This document shows, piece by piece, positions 59,310 through 64,000 of a stretch of DNA of 64,000 bases. Position 1 is the stretch's first letter; each line of letters begins with the position of its first letter. The position numbers and the translations under genes are program-made. The notes below the pieces were generated by a model. That model was not told where the DNA came from and ran no database searches. It saw only the letters and a list, made by a program, of their open reading frames with translations. The stretch is from Paenibacillus sp. 1781tsa1 (GTDB lineage Bacteria; Bacillota; Bacilli; Paenibacillales; Paenibacillaceae), in contig NZ_JAMYWY010000001.1 of NCBI RefSeq assembly GCF_024159265.1, positions 5,766,001 through 5,830,000 of the forward strand. Direction: 5' to 3'.

Positions 59310-60559
59310 GGAATTCTAAAGAACATGCCGGTGTCTTTATCAACTACAAATGTTACCCTAGATTGGCTGGAAGTACCTGCTGACCTTATTAAAAGAAAAT
59401 TCATCCAAAACGTACGAGGCACTCCTTCTTTAAAAAATCCCGAATCAACGTACTCCTCTACCGGCAAATTGCTAATTCCATATTTTTCAGTAGTTCCACT
59501 GCTGAAATTGCTAATTGTTCTAAAAATACCTCCCACGGCTTGAACAAACGCCAGATTCCTTAAATTGTTTCCGCTCGGAGTCACCGTTACTTCCATGAAT
59601 GCTTCATAATACTGCTCATCTATAGGATTTGAATAGTTTTTATCAATAAATAATTTTCCATATAGATTTCGGATCGTAGTCTTGGTTTGAGCATCAGCCA
59701 CAATCATCCGATGGGCAGTTATAGTTCCTAGATTATTGCGTAGATTTACTTTTTTTCCAATTACACGATCAAAACTTTCTGCGGTCCCATCCTCTCTTGT
59801 GAAATACTCGTACGGTGTAGCTGTAGTCAAATTGCTTCCCGTCAGACCTACCTCACGCATTTCATTCAAATCTCTGTAAGAATCGGCCTTACTTTCTTGC
59901 ACTTGATCGTAACGGGATAAGATCACAGCCGCCTCTGCTCGTGTCGTTGTTTTTCCTGGACCAAACGTTCCATCGGGGTACCCACTCATCAATCCGGTTC
60001 CCAATACCACCGACACGTAAGGATAGGCTGCTTTCTTCAACCCGCCCTTGTAATATTCTGCCACAGGCACTAGTGTATTCTCTGTATCCTTCAGCGCTTG
60101 CTTGTAATCTTCATCCTGAGCCGCAAGTCCTGAGCTGAGCCACTTCGCCATTTCCTCTCGTGTCAATGCCGTGCCTGGCTTAAACCCATTCGGATAATCG
60201 GAAGACTTCAGAAAACCAAAGGATACCGCGCGATTCACTTCTACCTCACTCCAATGCCCCGTCAAATCCTTAAACACATTAGCTTGCTCCGTTTCCGTCG
60301 CCCCTTTAGCCACTCGGGCTAGCAATGCTGCAAATTCTGCGCGCGTCACTGTTGCTCCGGGCTTAAACGTGCCATCACTATATCCTTTGAAGTAGCCTTT
60401 TTCTACAGCTGCATCGATGGATGCTTTTGCCCAATGGGTCGTAGGGACATCTTTGAATGAGACAACGGCTGCTTGACTGGTGTTTCCGGTGAAAGGGAAT
60501 ATTCCAATTACCAATGCACCGCTTAATATGAGTTGTGTTACTTTTTTCAAATCGTTCAC
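59306..60559 (-). CDS. SLH-domain surface protein, copy B
   Basis: 417 residues. A signal peptide (QLILSGALVIGIFPFTG) is followed by three SLH repeats at about 30-220: GYFKGYSDGTFKPGATVTRA, then DYPNGFKPGTALTREEMAKW, and GLMSGYPDGTFGPGKTTTRA. The C-terminal 180 residues (from YEYFTREDGTAESF) are unrecognised and do not clearly match the tail of SLH copy A. A GGAGCG precedes the ATG. It is the first gene of the whole 13-kb minus-strand unit and overlaps the next gene by 4 bp. Confidence 0.8.
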   Translation of the reverse strand: MNDLKKVTQLILSGALVIGIFPFTGNTSQAAVVSFKDVPTTHWAKASIDAAVEKGYFKGYSDGTFKPGATVTRAEFAALLARVAKGATETEQANVFKDLTGHWSEVEVNRAVSFGFLKSSDYPNGFKPGTALTREEMAKWLSSGLAAQDEDYKQALKDTENTLVPVAEYYKGGLKKAAYPYVSVVLGTGLMSGYPDGTFGPGKTTTRAEAAVILSRYDQVQESKADSYRDLNEMREVGLTGSNLTTATPYEYFTREDGTAESFDRVIGKKVNLRNNLGTITAHRMIVADAQTKTTIRNLYGKLFIDKNYSNPIDEQYYEAFMEVTVTPSGNNLRNLAFVQAVGGIFRTISNFSSGTTEKYGISNLPVEEYVDSGFFKEGVPRTFWMNFLLIRSAGTSSQSRVTFVVDKDTGMFFRIP

Positions 60560-61047
60560 GCTCCATTTTTATTGTTTTCTGTGGAACCTTTATGCCTATG
60601 TATCTTTTTTCTTGAATCTACTATTTTGCTATTATCAAATATATAGGACTTACTTAAATAAAATAGTTTACTAAGGAATATATCCCATTCAATTACCATG
60701 AATATTTTACCATAACGCGATGCCTATTCATAGGTATTAAGACTTATTATCGCTTGTATAAATCCCCTTGAATCTCATATAATGTTTCCTACCTTAATTA
60801 AATCACCAAATCTTTACGTATTGTACTTGCTACTCTCTCCCTCATCTTTTCTCACAACATAGGCTCATCCCAATAATGAAAATACCTTTGAATGGCTTTT
60901 AAACACCATTCAAAGGTTTCTTAGTTTTGATTCTATACTTTAATTTTAATGTTTTATATTTATAGAACTTTACCTTTGCGGCTGTGACTGCCTAAGACTT
61001 TTATTTATTGTTGAGAGACAAAGATGAACCCTCCTCCATAATAATAG
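60560..61047. other. Promoter region of the cassette operon and spacer to the IS remnant
   Basis: No gene. A perfect 11-bp hairpin (CCTTTGAATGG / CCATTCAAAGG, 60885-60916) is listed separately. The operon promoter should be within about 150 bp upstream of 60559 but I could not assign a clear -35/-10 pair. Confidence 0.4.
60885..60921. terminator. Hairpin terminator upstream of the cassette operon
   Basis: An 11-bp perfect inverted repeat with a 10-nt loop, with T-rich sequence on both sides. It probably ended the toxin/immunity operon before the IS insertion separated them. Confidence 0.6.
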
Positions 61048-61099
61048 GGACTGCACCCCTTTTATGATATAGAGATCAAACACCTTGCAAGTTTAAGCA

Positions 61100-61842
61100 G
61101 CCAGTCTTCGGAATTTTATCGGAGACTGGTTATTTTCGCTTGAATCTGATAGTAAGTGATGTAATCTTAAACGCTCTGTTCAACGATGGCTGTCGTTGTG
61201 CACCTAAGATCTTCGAGGTAGAACGTTTCAGACTTTATTGTGAAATGAAACGACTCAATGGGGGCATTATCAGCGGGCTTTACGGGACATGCTCATGGTA
61301 ATGCCTTTTCCCTTTATTACAGTTTGGTAAACTTGAGAAGTATACACGCTACCCTGGTCGCTGTGGAGCAGCATATTTGTCCGCTCTGGAAGTTGCTCTA
61401 GCGTATCCAAAACCAAGGATGTGTCCTGCTTGTCCGCTATACTGTAAGTGACAATCTCTCCGTTGTACAGATCCAAAATGCTTGAACGGTATAACATTTT
61501 ATTACCGAAAGGCAAATAAGTAATGTCGGTCACCTGTTTTTGCAAAGGAGTTTCTACATGAAATTTGCACTGTAGTAGATGTTCCGTAAGTTTTGCAGGT
61601 TGCCCCGTGTTCTTTCATTTTTTCATTCTCACTCGACATTGTAAAACCTCGTACTGCATAATTCGCTGTATTCGTTTATGATTTATGAGACTTTCAATCC
61701 GAAGCAAGGCAGTGTTTTTCGAATCCATACCGGAACTAGAGTGCTGAGTACAAAGCTGAACTACTTTCACGACCATCGGATCTGGACACTTGCTCTCCCA
61801 AGCTGTCTTCAGGTCGCTCGAGCAATTCCAAGCCATGCACAA
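61100..61842 (-). pseudogene. IS3-family OrfB transposase, frameshifted
   Basis: Recognisable in at least three separate frames. The middle piece (61270-61545) has TDITYLPFGNKMLY with the first Asp and LLHSDQGSVYTSQVYQ with the second. The last piece, in another frame below 61285, has ADNAPIESFHFTIKSE with the catalytic Glu and then RCTTTAIVEQSV. The first piece (61615-61842) matches only in part. Not functional. Confidence 0.75.
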
Positions 61843-61855
61843 GCCTCAGACATCG

Positions 61856-62209
61856 TCACTTCTTTTCGAATGGACTCGACCCAAGCGATAACGACTTTTG
61901 CTTCCACCTCTTTTCGAGTTTATTGTACTTTTTCAGCAGATCCAATTGCTGTTTCGACAATCGGTTTTCTGCTTTGACTTTTTCGAGTTCTGTCTTGTGT
62001 TCTGTACCTCTTCCGTAGCTATATTGCTTACCAACCGGTTGATCTAAGGGATGTAATTCTCCTTTTCGATACAATATCATCCACGTTTTTAATTGTGACT
62101 TATTTCGTATTTCGAGCTCATCCATAACCTCTTTCACGAGTACCTCTTCCAATCTCATTTCTATGGCTTTCATCTTTAATTCCACGGGATAACTCACTCT
62201 TGTTGTCAT
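61856..62209 (-). CDS. IS3-family OrfA (transposase helix-turn-helix protein)
   Basis: 117 residues: YPVELKMKAIEMRLEEVLVK, then VMDELEIRNKSQLKTWMI, the helix-turn-helix of IS3-type OrfA, followed by a leucine-zipper-like stretch (KAENRLSKQQLDLLKKYNKL). It is nearly intact, but with OrfB broken it can no longer form an active transposase. Confidence 0.75.
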   Translation of the reverse strand: MTTRVSYPVELKMKAIEMRLEEVLVKEVMDELEIRNKSQLKTWMILYRKGELHPLDQPVGKQYSYGRGTEHKTELEKVKAENRLSKQQLDLLKKYNKLEKRWKQKSLSLGSSPFEKK

Positions 62210-62405
62210 TACAAAAACACCTCCAAGATGATCTCCTTATCTTACGACAAGGTTTCATTCTCTTAGTGGTGTTTTGACTTGTCTCACGTTATGGGGTCAG
62301 TCCAAAGCTCTAAGCGCATATTGTGGTATTTTTTTATTTTCGTAATATAGCCTAATTTATAACTGATGATAAGATAATAAAAACAAACACATACTATAAA
62401 ATCAA

Positions 62406-62933
62406 CTAATTTATTATTTTCGATACTTTTGTACCGTCAAACCTATCACCCCATCCTCTATTTTCTTTAATAGAGTAAATCAAAAATGACTGAATATCTG
62501 GTAAAGGGAAATTACTGTGGTTCATAAAATTGATAATCTTCTGCAATGAATTCAAACTATTTTCACCATATCCTTCAATTACAGAATAAGCATGGCTAAT
62601 ACCTAATTCATAAATATCTCTAATTGAAGTATTTATCGATCTATCAATATATTGATATAATTTAAATAAATATAGAAATTCATCTTTACTCAATCGCTCA
62701 AACTCATGTTCTTCATAAGTTTGAAACTCCAGCAAATTTTCAGGAATTAATTCAACTACAACTTCATTCCAATCATCTAAATATTGAGTACTAGTAAATT
62801 CCCATAAATAGTTCAATACAAGATTCCAATCATTAACATCATATTTGAGAGTTAAAATTATGTTTTCAAAACAGCTTATCCCATATGCTACCCTACCTCT
62901 CAACGATATATATTTAAATTGCTCCATATCCAT
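62406..62933 (-). CDS. Probable immunity protein for the RHS deaminase toxin
   Basis: 175 residues, all-helical and acidic, AT-rich. It starts 3 bp after the stop of the RHS toxin gene, the usual place for a cognate immunity gene. Segments include RGRVAYGISCFENIILTLKY, NYLWEFTSTQYLDDW and ISHAYSVIEGYGENSLNSLQ. I do not have a firm family name. No signal peptide, so it would neutralise the toxin in the cytosol. Confidence 0.65.
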   Translation of the reverse strand: MDMEQFKYISLRGRVAYGISCFENIILTLKYDVNDWNLVLNYLWEFTSTQYLDDWNEVVVELIPENLLEFQTYEEHEFERLSKDEFLYLFKLYQYIDRSINTSIRDIYELGISHAYSVIEGYGENSLNSLQKIINFMNHSNFPLPDIQSFLIYSIKENRGWGDRFDGTKVSKIIN

Positions 62934-62935
62934 GT

Positions 62936-64000
62936 CTACTTCTCTCCTTTAGTCCAACCCGTTATAGCATCAGCAACCGTCCCCTTGAAAGTGCTTGTAC
63001 AATTTTCACAAGCCAATTTTGTTTTTCCAAAAGATGAACGTGTTGTTTCGATCGTAACTAAATATAAGTCATTTAATTTCGCATTCTGATTCAATGCTTG
63101 ATTAATTGCATCTACTTCTGAACAATTTCCTATCTTATAACCATTGAGAGAATTTTTAGGCAATATCCCATCTTGATTTTTGTTTCCAAATAACACTGTA
63201 TTTTTCACATCTCCACTTAGATCCACTCCTTTGTTCATACCATAATAGTAATTACCTGTTTTTGCATCGTAAGCTAGAGTGGCCGTATTAAAAAGATCCC
63301 TTTTTCTATTTGACGGCGCTATTGATTTCTGCATATTAGACCACTCACTAACAGAACTTAGTAACTCTTCATCGGATGGTATCCGTGGTACATCACCTTT
63401 ACTCGCACCCTCAGACTTTGTTTCCCACTTACTCAACCCTAACGGATCGATGTAACTTACGGGATTCCCGTTGACATACGCATACCGGTTAAACGTCTGC
63501 CCATCCTGAATCTCTCCGCGAATTACATCCCGGTTCAGGAACCGTTTCAGCTTCGGATCATAGTACCGTGCTCGCATGTAATACAGTCCATTGGCATCGG
63601 TCATGACCCCATCTCGACCATTATACGCAAACGGTTGCTGGGTTAATCCTTCATGTTGCTCCAGTTCGCCATATAATCCATACGTATAGCGGTCCGTCAC
63701 CCGGTTCTGCTCATCCGTCAGCAACGTCGTACTACCGCGCAGATCGTAGTGGTAGCTCAGATACGTGCCATCTGCATCTTCACATCCGATGAGCCCCAGA
63801 CCATAGATGTAACGGGATTTCACATTCCCTTCCCCGTCCATCTCCATCAGCACCCGGCTCAGTTCAGGTGCATCGTCGATGACATAGCGGGTCACTTGCC
63901 CTCGCTGCGCAAGTTCAATCCGGTCTCCCTGCGGGTTGTACCGATATTTCAGTTTCCCTGCCTTCACCAGACGGTTACGGGCATCGTATTCGTAGGCCGA
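62936..64000 (-). CDS. RHS-repeat polymorphic toxin, C-terminal end with YwqJ-like deaminase tip (5' partial)
   Basis: The frame is open to the right window edge, so only the last 354 codons are seen. YD-repeat sequence (YHYDLRGSTTLLTDEQNRVT, RYTYGLYGELEQ) ends in the RHS core hallmark YYMRARYYDPKLKRFLNRD and the PxxYxDPLGL closure (VSYIDPLGL). The variable tip after this (about 165 residues) has NCSEVDAINQAL and LACENCTSTF, giving C-S-E plus C-x2-C, the zinc and catalytic pattern of YwqJ/BURPS-type nucleic acid deaminases. It would be released from the RHS shell to attack competitor cells. The adjacent downstream gene is the likely immunity partner. Confidence 0.85.
   Translation of the reverse strand, partial: SAYEYDARNRLVKAGKLKYRYNPQGDRIELAQRGQVTRYVIDDAPELSRVLMEMDGEGNVKSRYIYGLGLIGCEDADGTYLSYHYDLRGSTTLLTDEQNRVTDRYTYGLYGELEQHEGLTQQPFAYNGRDGVMTDANGLYYMRARYYDPKLKRFLNRDVIRGEIQDGQTFNRYAYVNGNPVSYIDPLGLSKWETKSEGASKGDVPRIPSDEELLSSVSEWSNMQKSIAPSNRKRDLFNTATLAYDAKTGNYYYGMNKGVDLSGDVKNTVLFGNKNQDGILPKNSLNGYKIGNCSEVDAINQALNQNAKLNDLYLVTIETTRSSFGKTKLACENCTSTFKGTVADAITGWTKGEK

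Larger units (their letters stand above)
54023..60559 (-). repeat. Tandem cassette, copy B
   Basis: The second, upstream copy of the SLH / large secreted protein / lipoprotein / lipase cassette. It has no WXG-like gene of its own; copy A's SLH gene follows after about 90 bp. Confidence 0.85.
61048..62303 (-). mobile_element. Degraded IS3-family insertion sequence (IS150-like)
   Basis: Imperfect terminal repeats: GGACTGCACCCC at the left end (61048) and, on the opposite strand at the right end (62303), GGACTGACCCCATAACGTGA. The 1,256-bp length, an OrfA with a helix-turn-helix and a broken OrfB with DDE-type motifs fit the IS3 family. No matching short target duplication is visible at the ends, consistent with age. 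Confidence 0.8.

Noticed and set aside
1..64000. tRNA or rRNA genes
   Set aside because: I looked for CCA-ended cloverleaf patterns and conserved rRNA segments by eye and saw none; a covariance search would be needed to exclude a tRNA with certainty.

Overview
The window looks like a piece of a Paenibacillus-type chromosome: a spore-forming, low-to-mid GC Firmicute. The evidence is two alpha/beta-type small acid-soluble spore protein genes with sigma-G-like promoters, the sporulation genes lytH, yunB and ylbJ, a trp T-box leader, SLH-anchored surface proteins with Big_2 modules, and AGGAGG-type ribosome binding sites throughout. This genus call is inference from gene content; no rRNA or tRNA gene was seen.

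Layout. 1-6.5 kb: the 5' part of a Cof-type HAD phosphatase, a secreted S1 protease with a lipoprotein partner, and a complete mntABCD-type metal ABC importer. 6.5-16.4 kb is an AT-rich accessory stretch full of broken genes: a XerS remnant fused in frame to a SMEK-like nuclease-type protein, a replication-HTH fragment, a small secreted protein, a large SLH/Big_2/glycosidase-like surface protein coupled to a NucS-like nuclease protein, a frameshifted copper-amine-oxidase-N protein, and an XRE regulator fused to a PemK/MazF-like domain split by an in-frame TGA. 16.5-46.3 kb is mostly core: two tandem class B penicillin-binding proteins, a CvpA-transglutaminase fusion, an MFS exporter, a TOPRIM protein, SCO1, YfhP, both SASPs, trpS with its T-box, aldose epimerase, an M3 oligopeptidase, YycC, a globin, YlbJ, NAD kinase, YutD-LipA, LytH, YunB, then an oxidative pentose phosphate group (fsa, gnd, zwf) divergent from an HxlR-type regulator.

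46.3-60.6 kb holds the most unusual locus. On the minus strand a cassette (SLH protein, ~1,100-aa secreted protein, lipoprotein, serine lipase with a WXG-like C-terminal tail) is present twice in tandem and ends in a WXG100-like gene. The lipases and the C-terminal part of the large protein are almost identical between copies, while the N-terminal parts and SLH proteins diverge. The large gene carries single-base frameshifts at different positions in each copy. I read it as a surface or type-VII-secretion-linked effector locus; the function is not established.

60.6-64 kb: a decayed IS3-family element, then a probable immunity gene and the C-terminal end of an RHS polymorphic toxin with a YwqJ-like deaminase tip, running off the right edge.

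Three copies of a ~135-bp intergenic repeat (near 0.3, 24.2 and 43.7 kb) share a central hairpin whose stem bases co-vary, and one ~210-bp MITE-like element with 12-bp perfect terminal inverted repeats lies near 33.4 kb.
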